Source: Kaistia algarum (GTDB lineage: Bacteria; Pseudomonadota; Alphaproteobacteria; Rhizobiales; Kaistiaceae). Taken from it: a stretch of 64,000 nucleotides of DNA. The position numbers were made by a program, and so were the translations under genes. Shown here piece after piece: positions 43,989 to 53,136 of the stretch. The stretch covers positions 248,001 to 312,000 of the forward strand of contig NZ_JAPKNJ010000003.1 of NCBI RefSeq assembly GCF_026343945.1, read 5' to 3'. The first letter of the stretch is position 1, and each line of letters starts with the position of its first letter. The notes under the pieces were generated by a model that saw only the letters and a program-made list of their open reading frames with translations, ran no database searches and was not told the DNA's origin.

Positions 43989-44968
43989 GGGCGCTGCTCC
44001 AGCCTGATTTGCCGGGCAGTACGGCGAAGCCACGAGTTGCCGATGACTGCCAGGATGGTCAGCGTCCCAATGGCGAACTTGAACCAATTGGCGTCGATCC
44101 GCGACAGGACCAGTCCATTGTCAATTACACGGATGAGTAGGGCACCGACAATCGCGCCGAAGACGGTTCCGACGCCGCCGGTGAGGGCGACTCCCCCAAT
44201 GACAGCGGCCGCGACAGCCTGCAGTTCGAGACTCTCCCCGATCGAGGGCAGAGGCGATTGCAGGCGGAACACCTGGACCGTGCCGGCGAACCCGGCCAGC
44301 ATCGAGCAAAGGATGAAGCAGGCGAGTTTGACCGACCGCACTGGAATGCCCATCGACATTGCCGCCTCGAGAAAGCCGCCGGTCGATTTGATCCAGTTGC
44401 CGAGATTGGTCATCGTGAGCAGGACAGAGGCAAAGACGGCGATAGCGACGAACCAGACGAAGGATGCTCGAAGCAGGCCGTCGCCAATGAACGCGGTGAA
44501 AAGTGAGGCCGGTATCTTGTCGACGGCCAGCAATGGCGGAAAGCCTCCCGAGATAACAACCGTGAGGGACCTGGCTATGAACAGCATCCCAAGCGTCGTG
44601 ATGAAGCTCGGTATGGCAAAGGTGAGCGTGATGAAGCCGTTCAGAAAGCCAATGCCGGCGCATATAGCCAAGCCGATGGCCATGGCAGCCCAGAAAGGCA
44701 TGTCGGCATTGAGCATCAACGCCACGCTCATCGGCATCAGCGCGAACACGGAGCCGACCGACAGGTCGAATTCGCCGCAGATCATCAGGAGCGCGAAACC
44801 TATAGTCACCATACCGACCTCGGGAAGTAGGCCGAGGATGCCGCGCAGGTTCTGGAGCGACAGGAATATTCCGTGCGACAGGAACTGGAAGACACAGATA
44901 AGGATCAGCAGGAGTAACACACCTGCCAGTTCCGGCTTTTCGAGGTAGATCTTCAACAGACGCTTCAT
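43985..44968 (-). CDS. Sugar ABC transporter permease (CUT2)
   Basis: Inner-membrane permease of 327 residues with about ten hydrophobic segments and the CUT2 motif GEFDLSVGSVFALMP. It lies 66 bases after the binding-protein gene and overlaps the ATPase start. Confidence 0.9.
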   Translation of the reverse strand: MKRLLKIYLEKPELAGVLLLLILICVFQFLSHGIFLSLQNLRGILGLLPEVGMVTIGFALLMICGEFDLSVGSVFALMPMSVALMLNADMPFWAAMAIGLAICAGIGFLNGFITLTFAIPSFITTLGMLFIARSLTVVISGGFPPLLAVDKIPASLFTAFIGDGLLRASFVWFVAIAVFASVLLTMTNLGNWIKSTGGFLEAAMSMGIPVRSVKLACFILCSMLAGFAGTVQVFRLQSPLPSIGESLELQAVAAAVIGGVALTGGVGTVFGAIVGALLIRVIDNGLVLSRIDANWFKFAIGTLTILAVIGNSWLRRTARQIRLEQRP

Positions 44969-45034
44969 GGAAACCTGTCCGATTAATGGCGGCGGGAAGA
45001 TTGCGCGGGCTCTTCCGAGCCCGCGCTACCCGGA

Positions 45035-46009
45035 TCAGCGCAGGCCCTTTGCAGCCATGTCCGTCACCGCATCTGCCTGCGAGGGCAGCAGGAGCCCGAG
45101 GCCGGTATCGATATCCGCAGGTGCCAGCCCGACAGTTTTGGCCAGATAAACTTCCATCACCGGCATGAAGCCCTGCATGTAGGGCTGCTGGTCAACATGC
45201 GCCTGGATGTAGCCGGCCTTCATTTCCTGCAACACGTCTGATTCGACATCGAAGCCGCCCAGTAGAACCTTGCCCGGCGCTATGCTGCGGTCCTTGAGGA
45301 CGTGGGCTACGGCAACATCCTGCGATCCGGTCTCTAGGTAGGCCGTCGTCTCGGGATGCGCGTTGAGATAGGCCCCGACGCGATCAGCCGCCGTGGCGTT
45401 GTCGCCGCCGGAATCGAGTTTATCAATCGTGATGCTCCGATCCGGATTAGCCGCCTTCCACTCCTCGAGACCTTTCAGGATGCCCGAGGCGCGCTGGGTC
45501 GACCAGTTAGCGCTGGGATCGTTGATCCCGACAAGAACGGTGACGGGACCGTCCTTCGGAAACTGGGTCGTCATATATTTGGCCAACGCATAGCCCGCCT
45601 GGGGCAGTCCCTGGCCGATATAGGCCTGGCGTTCGTTGCCGCCGGGTTCCGTATCATCGGCGTTGGTCGCAATGACGATGACGCCTTTAGCCCGGGCGTC
45701 GGAGATGATCTTGTCGAACGCCCTGTTGTCCGCGATCGTCGTGATCAGCGCATCGGGATTGCCCGCGAGTCCCGCCTCCATGTTGGCGGCCTGCTGCTCA
45801 ATTGAGCCGTTCGTCGAGGTGAACAACATTTGACAATCGGCCTGGATCTTGGAGCAGGCGTCTTCGAAACCCTTCTTGACCGGCTGCCAGAACTGGTTGG
45901 ATGTGGCGCCGTGCACCGTCAGAACAATCTTGAGTGGATCCGCGAGTGCGGGTCCGGCAAATAGCGCTGCGCCTACGATCAACGCCGTGGTCATGGACGA
46001 AGTCTTCAT
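45035..46009 (-). CDS. Periplasmic sugar-binding protein (CUT2)
   Basis: Ligand receptor of 324 residues with a Sec signal (first 23 residues, ending ALA) and the periplasmic-binding-4 fold. GNPDALITTIADNRAFD and LLGGFDVESDVLQEM are family segments. ATG 46009 follows a gggagga site. It starts the minus-strand importer, and a shared 19-bp candidate operator lies 267 bases upstream. Confidence 0.9.
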   Translation of the reverse strand: MKTSSMTTALIVGAALFAGPALADPLKIVLTVHGATSNQFWQPVKKGFEDACSKIQADCQMLFTSTNGSIEQQAANMEAGLAGNPDALITTIADNRAFDKIISDARAKGVIVIATNADDTEPGGNERQAYIGQGLPQAGYALAKYMTTQFPKDGPVTVLVGINDPSANWSTQRASGILKGLEEWKAANPDRSITIDKLDSGGDNATAADRVGAYLNAHPETTAYLETGSQDVAVAHVLKDRSIAPGKVLLGGFDVESDVLQEMKAGYIQAHVDQQPYMQGFMPVMEVYLAKTVGLAPADIDTGLGLLLPSQADAVTDMAAKGLR

Positions 46010-46452
46010 ATTGTATTCCTCCCGTTGTCTATTATTGTCTTCGTTGGCACTTATCTCCATGGAAATCGTGGAGCCGAGCTGTTAAATATAGTGAGCTAGG
46101 AGCACGGACCGTATATGATTAGAGTTACTTAAAAATTATTGCCGTTACTGGGCTATATCTTCGATGATACTGGAATATATCACGCAAGATATATTGCTAA
46201 GATTGGTTCTGGCGCGTTGAAATCGCAACAGAACTCACTTCAACCTTACCACTGATCCTCGTTTCTATTTTATTAATTGTCAATCCTTGAGAATCGATTT
46301 GAACATTCCGCGCCTTCTTTTCGGCCGTTTCCAGTCACGTTGCTTGCCGAACGTCGTAGATAGCGCGTGGCGTCGCGGGTACTGCGTCGCTCCGCTCCAA
46401 CTGGACGGCCGACATGCCGAACTGGCTCAAGCCCGCGCACCGTTGGCCAGAG
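46010..46452. other. AT-rich promoter region upstream of the minus-strand importer
   Basis: About 440 bases without a gene between the epimerase end and the binding-protein start. It is markedly AT-rich from 46080 to 46310, unlike the surrounding coding DNA, which fits a long regulatory region for the importer. The candidate operator at 46276-46294 is inside it. Confidence 0.5.
46276..46294. promoter_or_regulatory. Candidate 19-bp operator, copy 1 of 2
   Basis: ATTGTCAATCCTTGAGAAT. The outer arms (ATTGTC and GAGAAT) form an imperfect inverted repeat. The same sequence with two substitutions occurs in the opposite orientation at 48247-48265, in the other promoter region of this locus. The GntR-type protein at 49398 is the nearest candidate to bind both. 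Confidence 0.55.
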
Positions 46453-47433
46453 CTAAAGCTGAGCTGGTGTCCTCGCCGCCATGGTCCGATAGGTGTCGAG
46501 CGTGTCTTTGATGCCCGCCTCCAGCGGCCATTGTCGGGTCGAGGCAAAGTCTCGAACAAATCGTTCTGCGGCGTAGTCCTCGACGGTTCCGGCCAAGGCC
46601 TCGTCGATCTCGTCGCGTATCGCGATATTCAGCTCTGGCTTGAGAGAGCGGAGGATCGCCGCAGCGTCGCGCCAGGAGCGGCAATCGCCAAATGCGTTGT
46701 AGACATGACCACGACCAAGTTGGGGGGCCGTCAGCGCAACGAGTGCCATTCCGGCAACTTCCTCGACATATTGCCAATGAAGCTTCTGGTCGCCGAACCG
46801 CACGACGACGGCATCAGTCGTTGCGGCATCGCGCATGAGAGCGGATGGATAGGTCATATACCCGCGTCGTCGGCCGGCACCGTAGACAACCGAAAGCCTG
46901 AGCCCGATAGTGTCGAGGCCGTCAGTCTCAGCCATCTGCCGGGCCATGGTTTCGCACAATGACTTTGCCGCGCCGTAAAGGTTAGGCGGGCGGTGAAATG
47001 CATCCTCCGCCAACGGACCCGGCGGATAGTCTGCAGCTGTTCCAAAGATCGCTACTGAACTTGCCCAGACGACGCGCTTCAGCCGCGCCTCGCGGGCGGT
47101 TGCGAAGACGGTATGCGTGCCGAGGCAGATGTCGCGTATCCCAGTCGCCGGATTGCTCACGACATCCATAGTGAGCGGCGAAGCGAGATGAACGATCGCT
47201 TCGACGTTGTGCTGGCGGCAAAGCGACAGAAGGCGAAATCCGTCGGTGATCTCGCCGCTCTCAAGAATGGGCGCGTTGCGCGTCGATTCCCGGTCCGGCA
47301 TCAGCAGGTCGAGAACATTGCCACGCGGCTGCATGTCGTAGACGACGACTCGCATGCCCTCCTTGAGTAGGCGCCGTGTGACATAGGCACCAATGAAGCC
47401 CGCGCCGCCGGTAACAAGTACAGTCTGGGTCAT
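46453..47433 (-). CDS. NAD-dependent epimerase/dehydratase family protein
   Basis: Extended SDR of 326 residues: VLVTGGAGFIGAYV at the N-terminus, Asp in VVVYDMQP suggesting NAD preference, VWASSVAIFG and the catalytic YGAAK near residue 177. Possible roles are sugar epimerase, uronate dehydrogenase or a related sugar-acid enzyme. The ATG overlaps the stop of the upstream metallo-hydrolase. Confidence 0.88.
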   Translation of the reverse strand: MTQTVLVTGGAGFIGAYVTRRLLKEGMRVVVYDMQPRGNVLDLLMPDRESTRNAPILESGEITDGFRLLSLCRQHNVEAIVHLASPLTMDVVSNPATGIRDICLGTHTVFATAREARLKRVVWASSVAIFGTAADYPPGPLAEDAFHRPPNLYGAAKSLCETMARQMAETDGLDTIGLRLSVVYGAGRRRGYMTYPSALMRDAATTDAVVVRFGDQKLHWQYVEEVAGMALVALTAPQLGRGHVYNAFGDCRSWRDAAAILRSLKPELNIAIRDEIDEALAGTVEDYAAERFVRDFASTRQWPLEAGIKDTLDTYRTMAARTPAQL

Positions 47434-48227
47434 GGTCTATTTCCGTCGATGACAAGGGGAATGGAGCGGGCGGGGAGGACCAAATGCAGCGGTTTGCACG
47501 CGGCAGCGTGAGCAACCTGGCCGATCTCGGCGGTATTGCCGGTGACGCCGTCATGGTGGAGCGGTACCAGCGTGTCGGCGCCAACAGCGAGCGCGAAGCG
47601 GACGGCCTCGTCCGCTGACATGTTGCCGAGGATGCCACGCGCTTCGCGTCCCGCATCGCGCCCGTTAACGGGAAGGAACACTAGGCTTGGCCGCAGGGGC
47701 CGTGCCGCCTCGATCAGTGCGGCGTCGCTGATCGTGTCGCCGGACACATAAACTCGGACGCCGCCAAGGACAAAGAAGTAGCCGACATGCGGGCTCGTTC
47801 CATCGGCGGCGATCATCGGTCCATAGCCGTCTGACACCGTGACGCCATGCCAAGCCGGGATCACGGAGATGCCACCCAGCCGCTCGATGCGTTGGCCGGG
47901 CCGGGCTCCAAGGCGCGGCACGTCGCGAAGAGCTTCACCGACCGTGCCCAAATGCGGGTCCGGAGCCAGGATCTCGGCAATCCGGCACCACCCTGCAAGC
48001 TTCTGAAGCCCTTCTGGATCCAGATGGTCGCCATGGCCATGGGTGATCAGCAGCAGGTCGACGTGCTGCGGCAGACGCGAAATGTCGGGAGGCGGCGACG
48101 CCCGCTCGCTGGATGGCGATAGCCACGGGTCCACCAAGACGGTGCGAGAGCCATCTCGAAGAAGCAGTCCCGATTGGCCCAGCCACGTCAATTCCAACGC
48201 CACGAGCCCCTCCGCCCCAAAATCCAT
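47430..48227 (-). CDS. MBL-fold metallo-hydrolase (UlaG-like)
   Basis: Hydrolase of 265 residues. The two-metal motif is THGHGDHLD, with the following ligands in PAWHGVTVS, YVSGDTISD and VPLHHDG. The short form with WLGQSGLLLRDG resembles UlaG-like lactonases, which open sugar lactones. First gene of a minus-strand pair with the epimerase, sharing a promoter region with the divergent binding-protein gene. A lactonase step would fit the dehydratase encoded on the other strand. Confidence 0.87.
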   Translation of the reverse strand: MDFGAEGLVALELTWLGQSGLLLRDGSRTVLVDPWLSPSSERASPPPDISRLPQHVDLLLITHGHGDHLDPEGLQKLAGWCRIAEILAPDPHLGTVGEALRDVPRLGARPGQRIERLGGISVIPAWHGVTVSDGYGPMIAADGTSPHVGYFFVLGGVRVYVSGDTISDAALIEAARPLRPSLVFLPVNGRDAGREARGILGNMSADEAVRFALAVGADTLVPLHHDGVTGNTAEIGQVAHAAACKPLHLVLPARSIPLVIDGNRP

Positions 48228-48246
48228 CGTGACTCATAGAAACTCA

Positions 48247-48265
48247 ATTCTCGAGTATTGACAAT
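48247..48265. promoter_or_regulatory. Candidate 19-bp operator, copy 2 of 2
   Basis: ATTCTCGAGTATTGACAAT, the inverted counterpart of the site at 46276-46294 (17 of 19 identical after reversal). It lies 20 bases before the metallo-hydrolase start and about 100 bases before the divergent binding-protein start, so one site could control both directions. Confidence 0.55.
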
Positions 48266-48364
48266 CGATAATTTATGAAACTAATTTGGCCCAACGGTGG
48301 ACGAGGTGCCGGGAGGGCACTTCGGATTGTCGGCACGTGCGCGAGGACGCACAGGGAGGAAGCG

Positions 48365-49342
48365 ATGAATAGTTTCGCAAAACTCGGCTCGATCGCTGCC
48401 GTGATGGCTGCGTTCACTATGGCGACGCCGATCATGTCGACGCAGGCTCAGGCAGCAGATCCGCTGAACATCTGGTACGTGAATCCGCTACCCAACACGC
48501 CCGACTGGGGGCGCTCCGGCAAGATCTTCCAGGATCAGGCCGCGGCGATGGGCTACAAAGCGACGTTGGTCGGTCCCACCAAGCTCGACGTGCCTGCGAT
48601 GATCAGCCAGATCGAGCAGGCGATTGCCGACAAGGCCGACGGGATCATCACTTGTTCGCTCGATCCGGCCGCGTTCAAGTCCGTAATTGACGAGGCCAAG
48701 GCCGCCGGCATTATCGTCGCCTCGATCGGCTGCGTCGATCCGAACGCCGATTTCTCCGTCGGGACGGGCAACGAGGCCTATGGCAAGTTGTCGGCCGATC
48801 TCGTGGCCGAGCATACCGGCGGCAAAGCCCAGGTCGGAATCGTCGCAACAGACCAGACGCAGCCGAACCAAGTGAGACAGGTGAAGGGATTCCGCGAGCA
48901 ACTGGCGGCCAAATATCCCGACATCAAGGAACTCACCTGGGAGAGCGACAATTCTGATGCTGGCGTCGCCGCGCAGAAGATCGGGGCCATGGTGTCCGCC
49001 TATCCAGACATGAACTATATCTGGATCATTGAGGGCGCGGCTCCCGGCGCGGTGCCGGCAGCACTGAGCGAGGCGGGCAAGAAGGCCGGCGACATCAAGG
49101 TGCTGGCCGTCGACGCCCAGAATTCGACGCTGAAGGGCATCGAAGACGGCTGGGTCACCGCCACGCTCAACCAGTGCTGGTTCAACGCCTCGGCCAATAT
49201 CGGCAAGCTGATGGTGGAAATGAAGGCCACTGGCAAGCACCCACAGGCATTCTACGAGATTCCGGTTGATCCAGTCACCAAGGAGCGGCTGCCCTATAGC
49301 GGTTGCCCGGCCGAGAATTCGTCGAAGCCGTTCGGCTACTGA
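48365..49342 (+). CDS. Periplasmic sugar-binding protein (CUT2)
   Basis: Ligand receptor of 325 residues with a Sec signal (first 30 residues, ending QAQAA) and family segments DPLNIWYVNPLPNTPDWGRS, KADGIITCSLDPAAFK and DIKVLAVDAQNSTL. Four cysteines occur in the mature part, unusual for this family. It follows a gggaggaag site. It heads the plus-strand operon whose ATPase and permease are encoded 2-4 kb downstream. Confidence 0.9.
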   Translation: MNSFAKLGSIAAVMAAFTMATPIMSTQAQAADPLNIWYVNPLPNTPDWGRSGKIFQDQAAAMGYKATLVGPTKLDVPAMISQIEQAIADKADGIITCSLDPAAFKSVIDEAKAAGIIVASIGCVDPNADFSVGTGNEAYGKLSADLVAEHTGGKAQVGIVATDQTQPNQVRQVKGFREQLAAKYPDIKELTWESDNSDAGVAAQKIGAMVSAYPDMNYIWIIEGAAPGAVPAALSEAGKKAGDIKVLAVDAQNSTLKGIEDGWVTATLNQCWFNASANIGKLMVEMKATGKHPQAFYEIPVDPVTKERLPYSGCPAENSSKPFGY

Positions 49343-49397
49343 AAACCCGCTCGCATCGGCTGTCGAGGTCGGTCGTCGCGTGGCATGATCAATCCTC

Positions 49398-50135
49398 ATG
49401 TCTTTATTGTCGAGGATCACCATGACGATTGTTTCGCGAGGACAACTGGCCCGTCTGTCGCTGTCGGATGCCATCCGAGCTCGCCTCAGGGAGCAGATCC
49501 TGGCCGGCGAATTGCCAATGGGACAAAGGCTGACGGAACAAGGCGTGGCCGAGGCAATGGGAACCTCGGCCGGGCCGGTGCGTGAGGCTTTTGCGAGCCT
49601 CACCTATGAAGGTCTTTTGATGTCGTTGCCCAATCGCGGCACCTTCGTGTCCTCCGTCTCGGAAGAGGAGGCGCGCGGCGCCTATGATATCCGCCAGCGA
49701 GTGGAACTCTATGCTTTCGAGCTGGCGGCGGGGCGCTTGTCGTCGGAGATCAATCGCGAACTCGACGAACTGATTGAAGGGCTCAAGGCGGCGGCCGCGA
49801 AGTCCGACTATCCCACCATGATCGGGCTCGACATGCGCTTTCACGGCATATTTTACGCACAATCAGGCAACCCGATCCTCGCCGCTCTCTGGCCGCTGCT
49901 GGAAGGAACAATTCGTAAATTCGTCTCGGTTGCGGGGCCGCAATACACGCGCGATTTCAATGAAATAGCCCAGCGTCATGTGACGCTGCTCGCCAATTAT
50001 CGCAAGGGCGACATGGCAGCGGTCGCCGCGGAACTCGCCCAGCACGGACAGGATATCTGGCGGAACCTGCGTCCGCACAAAGGCGACGTCGCCGCACGTC
50101 CGAAGCCGGGCAAAGCCGGCCAATCATCACCCTAG
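49398..50135 (+). CDS. GntR family transcriptional regulator (FCD type)
   Basis: Regulator of 245 residues with an N-terminal winged helix (SLSDAIRARLREQILAGEL, then GVAEAMGTSAGPVREA) and a C-terminal FCD ligand-binding helical bundle with likely metal-binding His and Asp (MRFHGIFYAQSGNP). ATG at 49398 or 49422 could start it; the second has gagg before it. It is embedded in the operon it probably controls. Such FCD proteins usually sense sugar acids. Confidence 0.9.
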   Translation: MSLLSRITMTIVSRGQLARLSLSDAIRARLREQILAGELPMGQRLTEQGVAEAMGTSAGPVREAFASLTYEGLLMSLPNRGTFVSSVSEEEARGAYDIRQRVELYAFELAAGRLSSEINRELDELIEGLKAAAAKSDYPTMIGLDMRFHGIFYAQSGNPILAALWPLLEGTIRKFVSVAGPQYTRDFNEIAQRHVTLLANYRKGDMAAVAAELAQHGQDIWRNLRPHKGDVAARPKPGKAGQSSP

Positions 50136-50144
50136 GAGAGTTCA

Positions 50145-51353
50145 GTGCTCACCCATCTCCAAACCGGCGCAACCGTCATGTCGACGACGGGTCGATATGT
50201 CGAGACCGTCGAAACCTTCGTAGTCGACGCCGCATGGCGCAACTTTCTGATCGTCAAGATCACCACCAACGACGGCCTCGTCGGATGGGGTGACGGTACG
50301 CTCGGCTGGAAGGAATTCGCGGTCGAATCGCTGGTGCATGAATTTGCCGACCGCCACCTTGTCGGGCGCGATCCGTTCCGCATCGAGGACCTGTGGTTCC
50401 GTCTCTACCAAGTCGAACACAATACTGGCCCGGTGATGTACTCGGCGATGGCGGGGCTCGAGACAGCGCTTTGGGATATCGTCGGCAAGTCCTGCGGGCA
50501 GCCGGTCGTCAACCTGGTAGGCGGCGCGCTACGCGACCGGATCCGGGTCTATGCCAATGGCTGGTATGCCGACATGCACGACCACGCCAAGCTCCGCGAG
50601 CGGGTGCAGAAGGTCGTAGGTATGGGATATACGGCGATGAAGTTCGACCCGTTCGGTGCCGGTGGCCGAGAGATGAGCCGCGCAGACCTCCGCTCGGCCG
50701 TCAAGGCGGTCGGCGTAGTGCGCGATGCCGCCGGGCCGGATATCGATCTCCTGATCGAGTGCCACGGCCGCTTCTCCGTCGGCACCGCCATTGAGGCAAT
50801 CAAGGCGATGCAACCATTCGAGCCTCTGTTCTGCGAGGAACCGATACCGGCCCACAATCTTGACTCGCAGGCTTGGGTGACCAAGGCGGCATCGGCAATG
50901 GGGGCCCGTGTGGCAACCGGCGAGCACACCTATTCCCGCTTCGGCTTCAACGAAATGCTCCAGAAGCAGGCGACACATGTTGTGCAGCCTGATCTCGGTT
51001 ACACAGGCGGTTTCATGGAGACCAAGAAGATCGCGGCCATGGCCGAGGCGCATTACATCTCCGTCGCGCCTCACAACTGCGATGGCCCCGGCAAGCTCAT
51101 GGCCTCGATCCATCTCTGCGCCAATATTCCGAACTTCCTGATCCTCGAGACCTTTGCCGATTTCGATGTCGCTTGGCGCAAAGATCTGGTCAAGGGCGGC
51201 GAACTGCCGGTCGAGGGCGGCTGCTACAAGGTTCCGACAGCGCCCGGCTGGGGATACGAGATCGACGAGGAGGTTGCGCGTGCGCATCCAGGCTCGATCA
51301 AGTCGCGCATGAACATGTTCGACGGCGAATGGGAAAGGCTGATGTGCAATTGA
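50145..51353 (+). CDS. Mandelate racemase/muconate lactonizing family dehydratase (galactonate dehydratase-like)
   Basis: Enolase-superfamily enzyme of 402 residues. Metal ligands are visible in LLIECHGRFS, FCEEPIPAHN and ATGEHTYSR, with the acid-base His residues in ECHGR and VAPHNCDGP and the Asp of QPDLGYTGG. The E-C-H and APHN pattern matches acid-sugar dehydratases such as D-galactonate dehydratase, which form 2-keto-3-deoxy acids. GTG 50145 has aggag before it; ATG 50178 is an alternative. It provides the dehydration step of the proposed pathway. Confidence 0.88.
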   Translation: MLTHLQTGATVMSTTGRYVETVETFVVDAAWRNFLIVKITTNDGLVGWGDGTLGWKEFAVESLVHEFADRHLVGRDPFRIEDLWFRLYQVEHNTGPVMYSAMAGLETALWDIVGKSCGQPVVNLVGGALRDRIRVYANGWYADMHDHAKLRERVQKVVGMGYTAMKFDPFGAGGREMSRADLRSAVKAVGVVRDAAGPDIDLLIECHGRFSVGTAIEAIKAMQPFEPLFCEEPIPAHNLDSQAWVTKAASAMGARVATGEHTYSRFGFNEMLQKQATHVVQPDLGYTGGFMETKKIAAMAEAHYISVAPHNCDGPGKLMASIHLCANIPNFLILETFADFDVAWRKDLVKGGELPVEGGCYKVPTAPGWGYEIDEEVARAHPGSIKSRMNMFDGEWERLMCN

Positions 51354-52108
51354 CGAGCCCCTCGCCAGCGCTCGAACTGCGCCATGTTAGCAAGGCCTTC
51401 GGCCATGTTGTCGCCCTGGACGACGTATCGCTCCGTTTCGAACGTGGCGAGGTCAGCGTCATCGTCGGCGACAACGGCGCCGGCAAGTCCACGATGATGA
51501 AGGTATTGTCGGGTGTCTACCCGGTCGATAGCGGCGAACTGTGTATCGACGGCAAGCCCACTTACATGGCAAATCCTGCCACGGCGCGCGCGCACGGGAT
51601 CGCCGCGGTTTTCCAGAACCTCGCCCTTGTCGAATGTCTAGACGTGGCCGAGAACATGTATCTGGGTCGTCAGCTTCGCAAATGGGGCATTTTTGCCGAC
51701 AAGAAAGCGATGATCGACGGCGCCGCCGATACGCTGACGGAGCTCAAGGTTCGTCTGCCCTCCGTGCGCGTGCCGGTCGGCATCTTGTCCGGCGGCCAAA
51801 GACAGGGCATCGCCATTGCCCGCGCCGTGCAGCAGAACACGCCGATCGTGCTGCTCGACGAACCGACGGCGGCGCTCGGCTATCGCGAGACACAACAGGT
51901 CATCACCATTATCCGCCAGCTGCGCGAGGCCGGTAAGGCCGTCGTCCTCGTCAGCCATGACCTGTCGATGGTGTTCGACGTTGCGGACACCATCCAGGTG
52001 ATGCGCCTCGGCCGAGTCCAGGGCGTCCGTCGGCGGGCCGTCGCCGACCGCAACGAAATCATTGGCCTCATCACCGGCGCCATCGACTCCGACAGGAGGG
52101 CCGCATGA
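51344..52108 (+). CDS. Sugar ABC transporter ATP-binding protein, single NBD (CUT2 type)
   Basis: ATPase of about 254 residues with one nucleotide-binding domain: Walker A GDNGAGKST, signature LSGGQRQGI, Walker B IVLLDEPTAALG and the switch His in VLVSHDLSMVFD. Like the one at 43257 it lacks the second domain of classical CUT2 ATPases. GTG 51344 overlaps the dehydratase gene by ten bases; TTG 51350 is possible too. Confidence 0.9.
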   Translation: MQLTSPSPALELRHVSKAFGHVVALDDVSLRFERGEVSVIVGDNGAGKSTMMKVLSGVYPVDSGELCIDGKPTYMANPATARAHGIAAVFQNLALVECLDVAENMYLGRQLRKWGIFADKKAMIDGAADTLTELKVRLPSVRVPVGILSGGQRQGIAIARAVQQNTPIVLLDEPTAALGYRETQQVITIIRQLREAGKAVVLVSHDLSMVFDVADTIQVMRLGRVQGVRRRAVADRNEIIGLITGAIDSDRRAA

Positions 52109-53136
52109 TCACCGGGGACAAGGCGACCGACGCGCTCGACGCGACCACGGTCGCCCGATCGTCGACCCAGGCGGACTCGCTGCTCGGACGTGTCGTCACC
52201 AGTCCGCAATTCATGGTCGTCGTCGTGATGCTTCTGTTCATTGCCTTTGGAGCTACACAGTCGGCGCAGTTCTTGAATCCGGCCACGTGGATCAACATCC
52301 TTCGCAATGCCGTGTTCATCGCAATCGTCGCCTCGTTTACGACGTTCGTTTTCGTGAGCGGCGGCCTCGATCTCTCCGTCGGCAGCCTCTTCGCAGTCGG
52401 CGGAATGGCGAGCGCGGGGTTTCTGATCGCCGGTATGCCGATCCCGGTGGCGATCTTGCTCGGGACAGTCGCAGGCGGGGCGGCAGGCTTGCTCAATGGC
52501 GTGCTCATCAACTACGCCAATATACCGCCGTTTATCACGACGTTGGGCATGCTTTACGCGGCGCGTTCTCTTGTCGTCTACTTCACAGGTGGCCAGCCGA
52601 TCACCGGTCTTCCCGACGCCTTTTCAGACATAGCGCGAGCAAACCTTTTCGGCCTGCCGATGCTACTCTACTACGCCGCATTCATTGTCGTCCTGGCCCA
52701 TATCCTGCTCGCGACCACGACCTTCGGCGGCGACGTGCGAGCGATCGGCGGCAATCGAGAGGCGGCCAGCAATGCCGGCATCAACGTCAAGCGCATCTCG
52801 ACGATCGTCTATGTGATGAGCGGTCTGTCGGCGGCCCTTGCCGGCGTACTGATGTCGGCGCGTCTTGGATCCGGCCAACCGAGCATCGGTGTAAGCTTCG
52901 AGCTGCAGGTGATCTCGGCCGTGATCATCGGCGGCACCAGCCTGTTCGGAGGCATCGGCACGGTCTGGGGAAGCTTGCTGGGCTCGCTGGTTCTCAGCAT
53001 TCTGACAACCGGCCTCATCCTGCTCCGAATCGATCCTGTGCTGCAGGATTTCGTTATCGGCGTCATCATCGTCGTCGCCGTCGGCATCGACCAGCTTCGC
53101 CGACGCAGGATGTTTCGCTCGGCGGGGGTGCGATGA
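52105..53136 (+). CDS. Sugar ABC transporter permease (CUT2)
   Basis: Inner-membrane permease of 343 residues with a 30-residue polar N-terminus, about ten hydrophobic segments and the motif GGLDLSVGSLFAVGG. It overlaps both neighbours by four bases (ATGA), forming one translationally coupled unit with the ATPase and the SDR. Confidence 0.9.
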   Translation: MITGDKATDALDATTVARSSTQADSLLGRVVTSPQFMVVVVMLLFIAFGATQSAQFLNPATWINILRNAVFIAIVASFTTFVFVSGGLDLSVGSLFAVGGMASAGFLIAGMPIPVAILLGTVAGGAAGLLNGVLINYANIPPFITTLGMLYAARSLVVYFTGGQPITGLPDAFSDIARANLFGLPMLLYYAAFIVVLAHILLATTTFGGDVRAIGGNREAASNAGINVKRISTIVYVMSGLSAALAGVLMSARLGSGQPSIGVSFELQVISAVIIGGTSLFGGIGTVWGSLLGSLVLSILTTGLILLRIDPVLQDFVIGVIIVVAVGIDQLRRRRMFRSAGVR

